DNA of 64,000 bases from Coriolopsis trogii (GCA_020543525.1 JAHYIO010000037.1:1178001-1242000), one strand, 5' to 3'. Counted from the stretch's first letter, positions 1 to 13,304 are shown. Made by a program: numbers and translations. Notes: generated from the letters alone by a model not told the origin.

Positions 1-1512
1 TACTGGCCAAGAAGAACATTCGTCGGATGAATCTTGAACGAGCGTACGTCGTATTGAGGCTATGTATGTGCAATCATCCCTAACGCGTCCTGCACGCATC
101 TCAGCATTCTGTACGAGCGTCTTGCCGCTGTTCCTCCGACCCCTGGAAGACATACCCAGGAACTGCCTGCAGAACACGACCCCATCTTCCACTCACAGCC
201 CCCGGCTCCGCCAGAGGATGCTCGAGTGATAGATCCCAACGACCGCGAGCTGTCCGAGTATATGCGCGTACATCCGACGGCTCGACTCATCCAGGGCCCT
301 GATGGTAGAGTGGTCGCAATCGAAGATACGCCAACTGCTTTCGACGTGCGCGGTGCGCCCATCCCATCCGGTCCTCCGCCGCCCCACGGAATCCCTCTCG
401 TCCATGGCTTCCGTCATGATTCGGGCCCGGGGTATGACCCTGCAAGGCAGCTGCCGCCACCGCCTCCTATGATTCCACTACTTCAACAACCACAAGAAGG
501 CCCCCAAGAAGTACCTGTCGCGACTGAACACAACTCAAGTCAATATGCATACTCACAATCCCGACCGCCGCCACCGCAGTATTCACACTCCCACAGCAGT
601 TCCTCTCTTCACTCGCGCTCTTCCTCGGCCCGTCCAGACCTCGATGTGGTTTCAGGAGGAACTTCGCGCATAGAACCACCCAGTGGTCTTTACCCCGCCC
701 GTGCCCGCAGTCCGAGTATGTCAAGAGAACCACAGGGCGAACACAGGAGTCGGCGACATGACCTACACGAACATGCCCAGCCCCATGGACAGCACTTGCC
801 TCATCCACACGTCCAGGTTCCCCAGCAAAACCTTCCCGGATCGCCTCCCTTGACGTCGCCGACCGCCCACGGCCATGGTTCGCGTCTCCACAACCACCAG
901 CGCATCGGTCCGGGCGCGAACATACATCGCGAACGGGACCCTGAACGGGAGTGGGAGATCCAGCAACAATTGGAGCATGACCGAGCGCTCGAGCGGGAAC
1001 GCGAAGCGCAGCGCGAGATCGAGCTCCATCACCGCCTGGCGCGCGAAGAGCAAGAAGAGGAGGCGCTGTGGGCGGAAGAACAAGCCCGCCGTAACATGTC
1101 TCGCTCTGGTTCTCCCGGTTCCTTGAACCGCGCGAGTGGAAGCAGCAGGGACGCGTCTCTCCCAGCCCTGAGCCAGGGACACGACTACGAGCGCCCGCCG
1201 AGGGCTCACGCGCCTCATGTGTCGAACTTGCTCGGGATCGAACGCGACGCGTCGTTCAAGGACGACGATCGCACCGTCGCTACCCAGGGCCCTTCCGTGG
1301 ATTCACGCAAGCGCTCTCGGGACGAGATGGAGGTCGATGACCGCTATGACGCAGAGGGTCGGCCTGCCATTGAAGGTCTTTCGGCTTCGCGGGGTTCGGT
1401 GAACCTTGGCGGGAATAGGGGCGGGAAACGTTCTCACTCTGATGAAGATGGCGATGCCGGGCATCCTGGGAAGGGAGACAGCCTGACTGATGAGAGGATG
1501 GAAGACGCATAA
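1..1512 (+). CDS. INO80 complex subunit F-domain protein, 3' part (5' end outside window)
   Basis: The reading frame enters from the left edge, is interrupted by one intron at 44-104 (GTACGT...CTCAG), and continues from 105 to a TAA at 1510-1512. The first residues, AKKNIRRMNLERA joined to ILYERLAAV, match the end of the coiled-coil INO80F domain found in a fungal subunit of the INO80 chromatin remodeller. The roughly 465 residues after it are low-complexity, rich in Pro, His, Ser and Gln, with an E/R-rich helical stretch near 930-1080 and KRSRDE/GKRSHSDE motifs that could be nuclear signals. A nuclear chromatin role follows from the domain; the tail itself I do not recognise. The 5' exons holding most of the domain lie outside the window, so the family call rests on about 25 residues. 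Confidence 0.6.
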
Positions 1513-2241
1513 CCTCCTGGAACAAGCTCAGGATATCACATTGCTTCTTGGACGCGCTGTTGGCACGGCTCTGTTGTGACCGTGGTTCCCAACGTCGGTT
1601 TGTCTTCTGTAGGCTTACGGTATGGAGTACACCAGGTCTTGTGAAAAAGTTACACGTCATGTCTTGAGTTGCTGTCTGTTTGTCGTGCCCATGATCGTAT
1701 GTATCGCCTCTGTGCGTGCCGGCCGTTTCGTGTGCTTCTGGCTGTATGCGGGTCTGTTCATATTTATGATATCCAATTATGCAGCATGCGTTACATGTGC
1801 AGCTCGTGTGTTTCCATTCTGATCATCTCGTATCTCGTCGACTCGCAGTTGGCCTTGACAGGCGGCGAAGAACCAAGGATGTCCCAAAGAGGCAAGAAGG
1901 ATGGCGATGTGCACAATTGAGGTGATGGGAGGACACGAATCGGGCTACAAGGCCTAGACGTGGCAGACAAATGCAGATATTTATGACTCGACTGGACCCC
2001 GCGAGGCCGCCGCAGGAGATACATAAGAATGTGGACGCGGCATATCATAAACCACCTGAGAACACTTTGCATCGCCTGCAGAAGAGAAGTGCGCCGTCCT
2101 GAACCTAATACAGCGATCAATAAGCCCACTTGCGCTCGACTAAACCCTGCCCGCGCGATTCACCCGGGAGAATGTGTAGCCTTTGACCATGCATGTGCCG
2201 CGGCGTGTGTACACATACGGACGGAGATGATCACAACTTGC
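1513..2241. other. Intergenic, 3' flank of the INO80F gene
   Basis: No supported gene. The segment after the stop is T-rich (1600-1850) and fits a 3' UTR and polyadenylation region. Short ORFs on both strands here lack coding-like composition. Confidence 0.4.
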
Positions 2242-3042
2242 CTACTCTGACGGCGGCGACCGTCCGGCGTCCTCGACTCCGGCGGCCCAGTTCACAGTCG
2301 AGCGTTCCGCAGACACCTGATACTCCGGGACGAGGACCTGCGCATGCGCCCCGAGGAGTCCACCCTCGCCTGCGGCCAAGGGTAAATGAGAACGTGCGGT
2401 CTGCGCGTCCCAGAAGAGCGCGAGGCTGCGCGCGTGCTCGAGCGCGCATACGCTGCGCACAGGTCGCAGGGCAGCCGGGAGTGCGTAGTCCTGCGACTCG
2501 TCCGCCGCAAACTCGTACTCTTGCCCGTGTTGCACAGCCAGGGCTGCCGGCGGACGACTGGCTCGGCCTTGGTCCTCGAGGTCCAGGATGAGGTCCATGA
2601 TGCACGGCCGGCGGCCGAGCCAGTCCGTGTCCGCGTCCGCCGTCGCCCGCGCTCGTCGTAAGAGGTCCTTCGCCGGTGACGAAGGCGGCAATGATGCGGA
2701 CGTCCCGTCACCGTCACCGTCCCCATTCTCGTTCCCATTCCCATCCATGAGCTCGACCTGTGGCGTGACGGTTTGCGCGCTATCGCTGCCATCTTGGGTG
2801 CCAGCAACTTTAGCTACCATCCGGGAGACCCGAGCCGGTGGCTGGCGATGGCGTAGGTGGCGGGGGCTAGTCGGGTGGGGGCGGCTAGACACCTTGTTGT
2901 GCAGGATAGCGGCCTTGGCACCGCCACGGGCGTGCGGTTGTTTGTCCGTTCGCAGCTTCGTGTTCGTCCGTGATGCAGGTGGACGGATGCTCGCCGCTGA
3001 GGGTGTGTGAGGTCCGGCTCTGTTTCTAGCTTCCGGCGTCAT
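2242..3042 (-). CDS. Hypothetical protein, no recognised domain
   Basis: An open frame of 266 codons on the minus strand. I do not recognise the product. The most credible part runs from an internal Met at codon 75 (position 2820), where the sequence becomes acidic and Gly/Asn/Asp-rich (NGNENGDGDGDG) and then helical and charged (KDLLRRARATADADTD, IMDLILDLEDQ). The first 74 residues look like translated UTR. The GC-rich composition allows long chance ORFs, and overlapping ORFs exist in other frames, so this may be only partly real or may contain unseen introns. Confidence 0.3.
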   Translation of the reverse strand: MTPEARNRAGPHTPSAASIRPPASRTNTKLRTDKQPHARGGAKAAILHNKVSSRPHPTSPRHLRHRQPPARVSRMVAKVAGTQDGSDSAQTVTPQVELMDGNGNENGDGDGDGTSASLPPSSPAKDLLRRARATADADTDWLGRRPCIMDLILDLEDQGRASRPPAALAVQHGQEYEFAADESQDYALPAALRPVRSVCALEHARSLALFWDAQTARSHLPLAAGEGGLLGAHAQVLVPEYQVSAERSTVNWAAGVEDAGRSPPSE

Positions 3043-3743
3043 ATCGGGCGCGGTCTGCTAGCGTCTTGACGTCCTTGCGACGCTCCTCGGACGAATGCGG
3101 GTATTCTGAAACGACGGGTGTTCTTCAGATTATCACAGCGCAAAAGTTGTGAACTTACGAGGCGGCCAAACTGGTGGTGTGACAGCCGCTGGGGACCGTT
3201 GGATATTAACGGCACGACGATGCATGCGGATAATACGATGGGTAGCCGCACATGTGCTGCCGAAGGGCTGTCATCAGGCCCGTTACGAATTTGCCCGAGT
3301 ACGTTCGCAAACCGTGTATCGACCGCGGCCGATCCCCGACCCGCATGGAGCTCTGAGGTGTCGAGATCTCATGGGATGGGGGATATGGCACGAAAAGCCC
3401 GGATGCGCATGCCGGGGGCGCCATCCGGGGCAATCGAGCGACGGGGCGACCTGGCAGGATTCGCAGGGGGCCATGGGCACGGGGGTAGATCAGTCGCGAT
3501 TTGGGTCCGAGGCGGATAGGGGCTCGGGGCTCCTGGACGAGCTGTCACTTCGCCTCGAACTCTGTCGACGGGCCGGACTGCCTGTGTGCCGAGGACTGTT
3601 CATAGCACAGATAAGGCCCAGATGGGGCAAGCGCGGGCTCCAGTCCGTGGTACCCCTCGCCATACGAGCGGCGAAGACGACTAGTGCGCATCCGAGGCGC
3701 GAGAAAACAGACGGCCATTTGTCCGCATCGGGGCCCAACCGAT
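3043..3743. other. Intergenic, nothing identifiable
   Basis: Several overlapping short ORFs on both strands, none with coding-like composition or a recognisable motif. No repeat or RNA gene seen. Confidence 0.3.
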
Positions 3744-4454
3744 ATGCCATCGTCTGCAGCGTCGAAAGATCAGCCGCCAGATAGCGCAGGGTCGGCGAGA
3801 GTTGGGACACACCTCCAGTCTCCTCCCCCGCCCTACGGATCACAGGCACGCGCGCTCCGCCATCCTGAATCCGACCAGCGCGCCGGACGTGTGTTTGGTA
3901 GCACGTTTCACGGCGGCCACACGTACTGCTGCGTCATATCAAATCATCAGTCCATCTCGTCGGTCATCAATCTAACTAGAATCGCCCCCGACATCGAACT
4001 CTCGAGCTGCGCGTGTAGCGTATGCCGCGCGAACCTCCAGTGCGCGAGCAGAGGAACCTGCATATGGTTATCCGTCTTCGCACTCCGCTCCCACGCATTA
4101 TGGGAGATTTGCGCGCGCACGGCGGCACCTGTCCGCTCGGACCCACATTACCATCTTCCGCAATTCGACAAACATCCAGTCCCGTTCACTCAAACTCCGC
4201 ATTCCATGCAGCAGTTCCTGATACCGAAATATGGTGAGCAATCCCAATCTTACACCTCTCCCTGCCGCCGGGAACGCACGGCTTCTGCCGCGAACCACGA
4301 TGTTCACCGTTCCCCAGAACCTTCAGTCAAACCCTGCATGGGGGAAGCTGAGAGAACCGACTTCGCATTGCGTGGGATGAGGACAAGAGCATCACATCAG
4401 CTTTGTGGCGGCATCATGAACGTCCCCCTCGCATGTGCCCTCTCCCTTTTCCCG
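3744..4454 (+). other. Possible 5' part of an unresolved hypothetical gene
   Basis: An ATG at 3744 opens a frame starting MPSSAASKDQPPDSAG and reaching a Pro/Tyr stretch (SPPPPYGSQ) near 3836, which resembles the start of many basidiomycete proteins. Downstream the frame loses coding character although it stays open to 4496, where it overlaps the 3' end of the minus-strand NDUFS8 gene. A second patch in another frame near 4224-4370 (LPAAGNARLLPRTTMF) could be a later exon. I could not join these into a phase-consistent model. Confidence 0.15.
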
Positions 4455-5532
<1,078 letters not shown>

Positions 5533-5779
5533 GGTGATGGTAGGGGTCGAAGAAGACGTGCTGGACGACGGACGACCCCGGTGCAGCGTTGGTGAAGACG
5601 ATGAGCAAGGCCGGGACACCTCAACGCCATCCAACGCTGCCGGGTTTTGCCGACTCCTCTTCAGCCAATCGGGAGCCGACTATCTGATATGCTCTTTCCT
5701 GAACGTGACCTCACCAGTCTCGCTCTACGGCTGCTCTCTGTCACTGTATCTGTGGCTCTCCTAGTTCTCTGTCCTCGCC
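5533..5779. promoter_or_regulatory. Shared divergent promoter of NDUFS8 and prefoldin 2
   Basis: Only 247 bp separate the two start codons on opposite strands, so both 5' UTRs and core promoters must lie here. No clear TATA box is visible. Inferred from gene layout. Confidence 0.5.
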
Positions 5780-6329
5780 ATGTCCTCGTCCAAACCAAAA
5801 GCCAAGGCTGCGCAGCCGAAGCCCTCTGCACAGGGTTCGTCTCTCTCGCCTACAGCCCGGCCGCAGGAGCCTGATACCAGCCATGGCTAGCCAGAGATCC
5901 AACAGCAGTACAATCGCTTCACGAATGACCTCCAAGCACTAGCAAGCAAGATCGGAGAATTTGAGCAGGAGGCGGAGGAGCACAAGTGCGCATCTTTACT
6001 CTATCGGTGTGTCTCTGCCCGTTGATCATGAATGTCTTGCAGCCTCGTCCTCTCGACTCTGGACGAAGTACTCGCAGAAGAGCCCGATCGCAAATGTTTC
6101 CGTCTTGTTGGCGGTGTGCTGGTAGAGCGTACCGTCAAGGACGTGGTCCCGGCGCTGATCACGAATCGAGACGGGGTAAGTGCGGTGCATGTGTCATCTC
6201 TTTTTCCTTGCTGACCTCTCGCAGATCCAGAAATTGATTGCCAGCCTCGCAGACCAATACAAGAGTAAAGACGAGGAGTTTGAGAAGTTCAAGCGAGAAT
6301 ATAACATAAGGCCGGCACCCGCAAGCTGA
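5780..6329 (+). CDS. PFD2: Prefoldin subunit 2
   Basis: Four exons (5780-5834, 5895-5985, 6043-6175, 6225-6329) total 384 nt, 127 residues. Beta-type prefoldin subunit: part of the cytosolic hexameric jellyfish-shaped chaperone that hands nascent actin and tubulin to the CCT chaperonin. Diagnostic signature CFRLVGGVLVERTVKDV lies between the two coiled-coil helices (about residues 20-50 and 90-120). The extra Lys/Ala/Pro-rich N-terminal 18 residues before EIQQQYNRF are variable in the family. Introns are 49-60 nt. The downstream half of exon 1 reads into a stop if unspliced, supporting the first intron. Confidence 0.93.
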
Positions 6330-7035
6330 GGTCAGGAAGAAGGATTGATGGAGTGAATGCAGTCTTGACATTGTGTACAGTGAGTTTCTGTCTATGTATC
6401 TCATACTCTTTGACGTTGATTATGAGCATTGATACGCAAGATGTATATTCAGTTCTGTTCTTCCATGCATGCACACTTGTCCAAGCTAGTAACAAGTCAA
6501 GTAGCACCCCTGACTATCGTTTTACCTGCCACTGTTACACTAGTATGATCTTGTGTGTACGACCTTGTAGAGACAAACAGTATGCATGAGATCAGACATC
6601 ATGACTGGGGCAAGCGGAAGAGTATATATTGTGATCAAATTCGGGCCTGAGCTTCTACCGTCTAAGGTGATCGGCTACAAATAATACTGCGATTGTAGAG
6701 CCGATGGCGTGGACCCATAGGAGTCCACAATCTACTTGTTGACCACGTCTATGCTCGATCCCCTGGACGTTGCGTTCGTCTGCTTCGCCTCAGCCTGGGA
6801 TGCCGCCGCCGGCCGAGGGCGGTCTGTACCTGTGCTTGTTTCAGATGCGCTCGAAATACTTACCATCTGCCACGGCCTTAGCAACAAGCGCCAACGTCCT
6901 TCGTCTCTCCCTCTCCCTTCGTTTTCGAGCGGACTGCTCTAGCTCACCGCGGTCGAACTTTCATTCCTTCGTTCGCCCGTTGTAAAGCTCTTCTCGACGA
7001 CATTTCATTCGCTTTTTCGCTTATTACGTCCCAGG
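6330..7035. other. Intergenic: prefoldin 3' region and CAP-gene promoter
   Basis: No gene supported. The first 300 bases are AT-rich 3' flank; the part just upstream of 7036 is pyrimidine-rich (TTCGTC/CTCTCC runs at 6895-7020), as is common before fungal start codons. Confidence 0.4.
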
Positions 7036-8253
7036 ATGAAGCTTTCGATCGGTTACCTCGTCTTGACTGCGGTTTTTGCTACGGCTGCCGCAGCTATCCC
7101 CGCCCAGTTCACGCCCCATAGTGCGTGCAGTTCGTGGCTATATGTGTTCTGACCCATCTCTGACATTGTTGCGTTATTGCAGACCTGCTCCCCAGTTTGC
7201 ACACACCCGATTCGGGCAACGGAGCCCCTTCCGTAGATCCATCCCAATCCGAACCGACTCCCTCCAGTTCGCATGAGGAACCGCCTGCAACGACCCCGGT
7301 GGCGTCACCAACGGAGTCTCCCTCTGTAACATTCTCGGGGTCGACCTCCTCCGTTGAGTCCAGTACTGCCTCTGAGACTGTGGACTCTACCACGCCCTCC
7401 GCATCCATTTCTCCGTCCGTAACTTTTGATCCTACCCCTTCCTCCTCCCCCGTGGATTCCAGCACTCCAGCTGTTACTCCCACTGATGTTTCCACTCCAT
7501 TGCCCTCGTCCGTGTCCCCGTCGAGCTTCACTGTCGACATAACCTCGACGGCTGACACGCAACCATCCGCCTCTGAGGCTTCACCGACCTCCGCGTCCCA
7601 GGTCACATCTACGCCTAGCAGCTCCACCGTCGAGTCTTCAGTGAGCTCGACTGCCCAAGAGCCTTCAACCACGGTCTCTCAGTCGAGTGGGCCGACATCC
7701 ACCCCTTCCCCACCCCAGGTGGACAGGCAGACGTACCTCTCTACGCACAACAGCATTCGAGGCTTCTTCAGCGCCGAACCTCTGACTTGGTCGGACGACC
7801 TTCAAGCCAAGGCACAGGCGTATGCGGACCAATGCCAGTTGAAGCACTCCGACGGTGCGATCGGCCCATACGGCGAACACCTCGCAGCTGCGACTGGCAA
7901 CTTCGACGCTCGTAGTGCCGTTAGGCTTTTCGCTCAAGACAGGAGTACGTATGGAACTTGGGTTGACGTTCCCTCATGGTACTAAATTGACTACGCAGAT
8001 GTCTTCAACCCCAACGCTCTCGTCCTCAGTCACTTCACGCAGATCATCTGGAAGTCCACGAAGCAGTTGGGCTGTGGCGTTGCGTCCTGCGACAATATCT
8101 TCCCAGGCAAAGGAACGGCTACCTACCACGTTTGCTTGTATGATCCCGTCGGAAACGTCGTCGGGGAGGAAAGGTTTGTGGTTGTTATCTGCACAGGAGC
8201 TGTAGAACTGACGTTGTGCGGACTGCAGGGAGAACCTCCAACTCGTTTTCTGA
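7036..8253 (+). CDS. Secreted CAP (SCP/PR-1-like) protein with long Ser/Thr-rich linker
   Basis: Four exons (7036-7120, 7183-7944, 7999-8173, 8229-8253), 1047 nt, 348 residues. A signal peptide (MKLSIGYLVLTAVFATAAAA) is followed by about 180 residues of Ser/Thr/Pro/Val-rich, probably heavily O-glycosylated linker, and then a C-terminal CAP domain. CAP motifs visible: YLSTHNSIRG, LTWSDDLQAKAQAYADQC, HSDGAIGPYGE, the HFTQIIWKSTKQLGCG box, and YHVCLYDPVGNVVG, with His residues for the metal-binding cleft. Fungal relatives (Pry proteins, PR-1-like proteins) bind sterols or lipids and act outside the cell or in the wall. The last exon encodes only a short tail. The function in this species is inferred from family only. 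Confidence 0.9.
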
Positions 8254-9540
8254 ACTCGATAGATAATCAGACTCTATCGACCCGACATCGCCCACCATCT
8301 CCCCCGAAATTCGCATGGAGTGACCCCCATGTCGCTCCCGAGGTCAGGCACCCATTATTTGGCTTATTTATTGCCTCTGCCCCGGGTATGGCAGGGGCGT
8401 CTACTGCCTGCGTGGGCTGGACGTGAAGTACTCACATTACTGCGCGGCAGGCATATTTCTTACATCGTATAGATCGTCCGGGATCTCTGTCGCTCTACTT
8501 ATCCTCCGCTTGTCTAGCTATCGTGCTCTCGTGGTGCACATGTAGTTTGTACCGCCGTCGTCGTCCGAGGCGCTCTGTATCATGTCAGCAATCGGAGTTG
8601 TCAACAGGGAAGACTTGTACTGAAGGCGGAGTGTGCGGATGATTCAGAATCGGCCTGCTACGTCTCGAGATAAACCGGAGCCAAGATCCGGGGCCGGATA
8701 CAGTTTGAGAGATATGTGGGTGGTAGTCACCCGGGGTGGTCCTGTCGGGAGGTGTTGTTGCAAATCCGCCACCGCCTTGGGGCTCGGGATGTAAGCTGTA
8801 CGCCGGACCTCGACACGTTTCGACGTGCGCATCCGGGATCGCGAGGACCCCACTTGGGATGTATCTCCGCAGTTGCAATCTGGGCAGGTCGATCTGGGGT
8901 AGAGCGGATTGAGACAGTACTCAAGGAGATGGATCGGGCGGCGTGCGGTAGACTCACGATCGACGATTGCACATTTGCCTCCCGTCCTGGGGACTCGGAG
9001 CGCCAGGATCCGACGTCGTTAGTGAGGATAGCTCAGCGTTTGGTCCAGGTCGTGATCCGGCTCCGACGGAGGCGTTGGGAGCAGGACGATGCAGTACTGA
9101 ATACTCCCTCAGGGTGGGCGCTGATCGAGCGACTTCAAGTATTGCGTTACATAGCATCGGAGGCCACAAATACATTCGGCCGAGCACGCCTTCGTAATGC
9201 TGTCGGACGCGGAGTCCAACGACGTATCGAGACCAGGAGGAGCACGTCTCATGGAGCCCCCCGTCTTAACGCGTGACTAGTCCCCGCGGACATGGCGTGG
9301 TCGCGAACGTCAGACATGTCGCGAGTGCGAAGACTTGCCTCGTGTGCTGCTAGACCAAGTCGGGCGGCGACGGTTGACGCAGAAGCCATGGCCGCTCAGG
9401 CGGAACCGGGGCTCCAACCTTCGCTGAGTGATCTCGCTGGATATTGTTAATTGACACATGGCGGACCTGTTACATGGATTCTCGGCGAGGTTTGGAATCG
9501 AGGCACGGATACAATTGGAAGCGATGGCGAGACGGACAAA
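8254..9540 (-). other. Unresolved locus, possible minus-strand gene about 8585-9390
   Basis: Patches of minus-strand sequence look coding: an ATG-started frame near 9390 (MASASTVAARLGLAAHEA), a Cys-containing stretch near 9240-9165 (ACSAECICGLRCY), SAPTLREYSVLHRPAPNAS at about 9150, and a frame ending at 8585. I could not join them with consistent splice phases. A 186-codon plus-strand ORF (8716-9276) covers the same DNA but is Arg-rich and unconvincing. The first 330 bases are the 3' flank of the CAP gene. Confidence 0.25.
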
Positions 9541-12335
9541 TTATTGAGAGACTCCGAGAACCCGGGCGGCGAAGTCGCGAATCCCCATCTTCTCCAACAT
9601 CTCTTCGTGCACCAGCATGAACAACTCCTTCCCGCCTCCGAGGGAGGCATCGGTTACTATCAGAAGACCAATCAGCGCTCAGCGGTAGGGAAGCAGCAAG
9701 AGGAAAGGTACGAAAGGGAGAGACACTCACACCACAACGCAGCCTTCATCCAAGCCGCAGCTTTCGCGTCATCACGCAGATTGAGGTACGTGCACACAAT
9801 GCGAAGCATGATGGCCGCCGGTTCCGAGAAGGTCGTGACCGTTGGGAAACGATCGGTGCCAATGGGCAACCCATGGCCAGATGCACCGCCGCGTGCAACC
9901 CTCTCGTGCACTTCGAACCCGAGGCATTTCAGTGCCTCCATATCATGCTGCAAAGCCTCCCTCAAGACGGGCCTCGCCCGTCTCGGGTTGGCGGCGTAGG
10001 CCGACAGTAGCTTGTGCGCGAGCATGTCCAAGGCCAGCGCACTCATAGGACGGACCGCGCCCCGGTCAGGACGGAACGTCTCCCGCACGGCCTTCTCGAG
10101 AGTGCGCAATTCTGGCAGCGTTGCCATACCTGCCGACATGAGCGTTGCTTTGAGCTCGTGTCGGCGTCGAAGTCGCTCGGCGCCATCCTTGCGATCCTCC
10201 TCGCACAGCCAGCACTTGCACCCGTCTGGCATGTGCTTTTGGAGTATCTGCTCGCGGTCGAGGAACGATTCTTCAACTGTGTAGGGGATCGTGATTTCCA
10301 TGCCTGCAGGAATGGACTCTGCAGCGCGGATGATCATTACGTCCCCGACACAATACCACACAGCGTTCGCCGCACACGAGTGGTTGAAGAGAGACGCACG
10401 CGGATACAAGGCCGCTGGACGACCGTTCTTGACGTCGATCTGTGGCTTTTCGACAGGAAGCGGGCAGAAGCTATTGTACGCACATATGGCTTCTAGACGT
10501 CTGATGTCGATGTCGATCTTGGGCTCAAAGAAGTCGTTTGCGATGGGTTCAGTCGATGCTGGAGGAAATCCGTCAGGGAGGGACGGGTATTCCGGTCCTG
10601 CATACAAGTGATACAATTGATCGCGCAAATCGGGATTGCCGTACAACTTCTCGACGATGCGGGCGAGGAAAAGGGCGTCGGTGGGCCCCTTCGCGGCCTT
10701 GGATATGCGGTCCATCGTTAGAATGATTCTGTCGTGAGGCATCTCTGAGCCATCAACGGAGACGAACGGCTTCGCGACGAGCTATTCGACACATAGGGAG
10801 GTGAGTCGGAGACGTAGGGATGCCGTGTGCATGGATACGTACCAGTAAATCACCCACATTGACGTCCGTACTGGCTACGACTCCGCGACCGCCTCCCCGG
10901 TGCGCCATACGCCTCACCTCAATTGGACCGGTATACTCGGCGACATCCGCCCGAGCGATGGCCGCATTCTGGGTCTCCCCCGAGTTCTCCGGCCTTACCC
11001 TGGCGTATAGTGCGGCCCAGTCATATTGGGCTTTCTTGCTCTCCCTCTGCCTCAAATGGCAAAGATCGATCCAGAGGTCGGCCGAGTCGGCGCCGGGATG
11101 ACCATCTTTCCAGCGGATGAAGTTGCGTTCCGCGTCGTCATACTCACCTCTGCAGTACTGGACCTGTGCCAGAAGAAATATAGCCGGTGATACATAAGTT
11201 TCCTCAATACCTGTCATACTGAGCACCCGATCCGCATCGCAACGAGCTCCTGAATAGTATCCCAAGCGTAGATATGCTTCGGCCCTGTTCAACAGCACAC
11301 TAGCCGCATCAGGATTGAGGGCGAGTGCGCGAGAATAGGCCAACGTAGCGAGGAAGTACTGCGTTGCATCAAAGTGCGCATCACCCATGTCCCACCATGC
11401 GTCCGCGGTAGAGGGAAGGGTTGGCGACATTGGAACTATGTTTCCTGTCTTCCAGACCACGCCTTCGAGGAGAGGGCTATCGGCGGCCACGAACATGATG
11501 TCGGACGGACTGTCGACGCGAACGACTGGTAAGCCGTCACTTTTCAACGGGGCCTTGAATGTCGGTTCCCGGATGGCGAGGATACTGCCCACCGGAAATA
11601 TAGCGTCGATGTGGTCAGGGGGACAGTCGAAGGTCGATGGGAAGTTGTATATTGCCAAGTAGTGGGCGATGCCATCGGTGTCTTCAACGACCGTCTGAAC
11701 TGACACCATGCGAACTGTGGTACATCAGGTCAGGGACCTGGTGCCTCCCGAACGAGGGTCAAGACCAAAATGCGACATACATGATGGAGCGATGATACGA
11801 CATAGAAGGTAACAGCCCTGGACGAAGTGAGGTGTCAGTCGCGGGATGTCCGTATTGCGATGCTTGGGAGACTCACAAGATGTACACGTCGCATCAGCAT
11901 ATCAGCAAACCCCACTGAAGAGCCGGTCAGCCATGAACCTCTTCGTCATGTATGATGCCGTTACTCACATCGCCGTAAGCTGTCAATAGGTGTGGAGCTG
12001 GAATGTGTTGAAGTGCCAAATCCGGCCAGGAAGACAGGGATCTCGTCTCCACCACGAGCTCCAGATTCTGCGGTTTCACGATGGTAGAGCACTTGGCGAA
12101 TCAATGCGGAGGGATCGTGGCGGGGGGCGGGTTCAGGAGAGCCCTCGCCGTGCTCCTCAAATGACGTCCAGTACCAACTGACAAGCTCTGCCGTCATCTC
12201 TGGAAAGGTCGCCTGGTCGTGTTGTAGGTCTCGTCGGAACGCTCTCGACCATTTTTGCTGATTGGTGGTGTTTGTTGGCGAGTCGGGACCGAGATTTATC
12301 TGGGACACGGGGGAAGCGAGGTCGTCGGAGTCCAT
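9541..12335 (-). CDS. TPR-SET domain protein (SMYD-like lysine methyltransferase family)
   Basis: Six exons (12335-11969, 11914-11877, 11817-11781, 11714-10843, 10781-9731, 9656-9541) give 2481 nt, 826 residues, with every phase closing. Tetratricopeptide repeats lie near residues 250-330 (AWWDMGDAHFDA, ALAYSRALALNPDAASVLLN). A SET domain follows from about residue 410 (GGGRGVVASTDVNVGDLLL), with the cofactor-binding motif FNHSCAANA near residue 570 and a post-SET CKCWLC cysteine cluster near 630. Such proteins may methylate lysines; the substrate is unknown and no MYND finger is present. The start MDSDDLASPV is the best in-frame ATG, but coding-looking sequence continues upstream to about 12600 and an extra 5' exon is possible. 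Confidence 0.85.
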
Positions 12336-13304
12336 ACTCACAAGAGAAATATGACAGATTGAGGACTGGTGCGGAGGACAGTGCGGAGGGGAACTGGGAG
12401 GAGGAACCCTCCAGCAGCCCCTCAGATATCCCATCCGCACTCATGGCGTCCACGAGTGCGACGCTGTGTTCACGAGTACGGGAGGAAGGGCAGAGCGCAG
12501 TGTTGAAAGCCCCCGCCGAGAGAAAGGCCGTAAGTGTTTGTGTGAGTGGGTCCAGGAATTGATGACATGGGATGAACGAGGCTGGCCGCTGCTGCCTATC
12601 CGCCACATCATACCTATCAAAGCTGCATCAGGGTCGAGTCGAAGGGCTGCAAGACTGGATATGGAAGTGGGTACTTGCCTCGATGCTGGCCGCGCTCGGA
12701 GAGCCGTTCCAGAAGTGCGGAGAGAAGGAGGGCGAACACCACTCTGTGTGTACCAAACGCGCGCTCTCCTCTCCGCTGGATTGAAATTTTGAAGCCTATT
12801 CGCCGGGCTGGCAGGTACCGCTCATCGTCGATCCGGAAGTTCATGGTGCGAATTTGATGCATGTGTTGTCGGACTCGCGGAGTCGTCCAACACATGTTGG
12901 CCTGGAACATAGGCTCCGCCCAGCGGAAGCGTCTACTACGCGGTTTCATAGAAACGTGCAAATCGTCAGAAGAGATAACGGGTCGACGAGAGGGTCGGCG
13001 ACGAAGGCAGGAGTCCGTCGTCCAGCAACGAGGTTGGACTCCTGGACCGCTATACGAGAGCTGGCTCTCAATAATTTGATGGGATTATAAAGGTCCGAGG
13101 TTAAGGTTAAGCGTCAATTGTATATGCGACGTCATCGGCGTCTTCTACACAAGTCAATCTCTGACGCGCTCATGCGGTTCAACATTGAACACGCGTCCAG
13201 TGCATCCGACACTGAGCTTCTACTCCTTCTCAATCCCCGACCACTCGGGAATTACATGTTTTACCCTTTCCACACGCATTCCTGCCTGACGAGGTTCTAG
13301 GCTC
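12336..13304. other. Intergenic between divergent SET and MLH3 genes, with a possible minus-strand exon
   Basis: A minus-strand frame at 12844-12680 starts MNFRIDDERYLPARRIG and runs helical to LLLSALLERLSERGQHR, ending at a possible GC-type donor. A second frame at 12606-12340 contains SADGISEGLLEGSSSQF. These may be 5' exons of the SET gene or a separate small gene; no phase-consistent join was found. The last 200 bases are the MLH3 upstream region. Confidence 0.25.

Noticed and set aside
8716..9276. 186-codon plus-strand ORF
   Set aside because: Arg-rich, no motif, and minus-strand frames in the same DNA look more coding-like.
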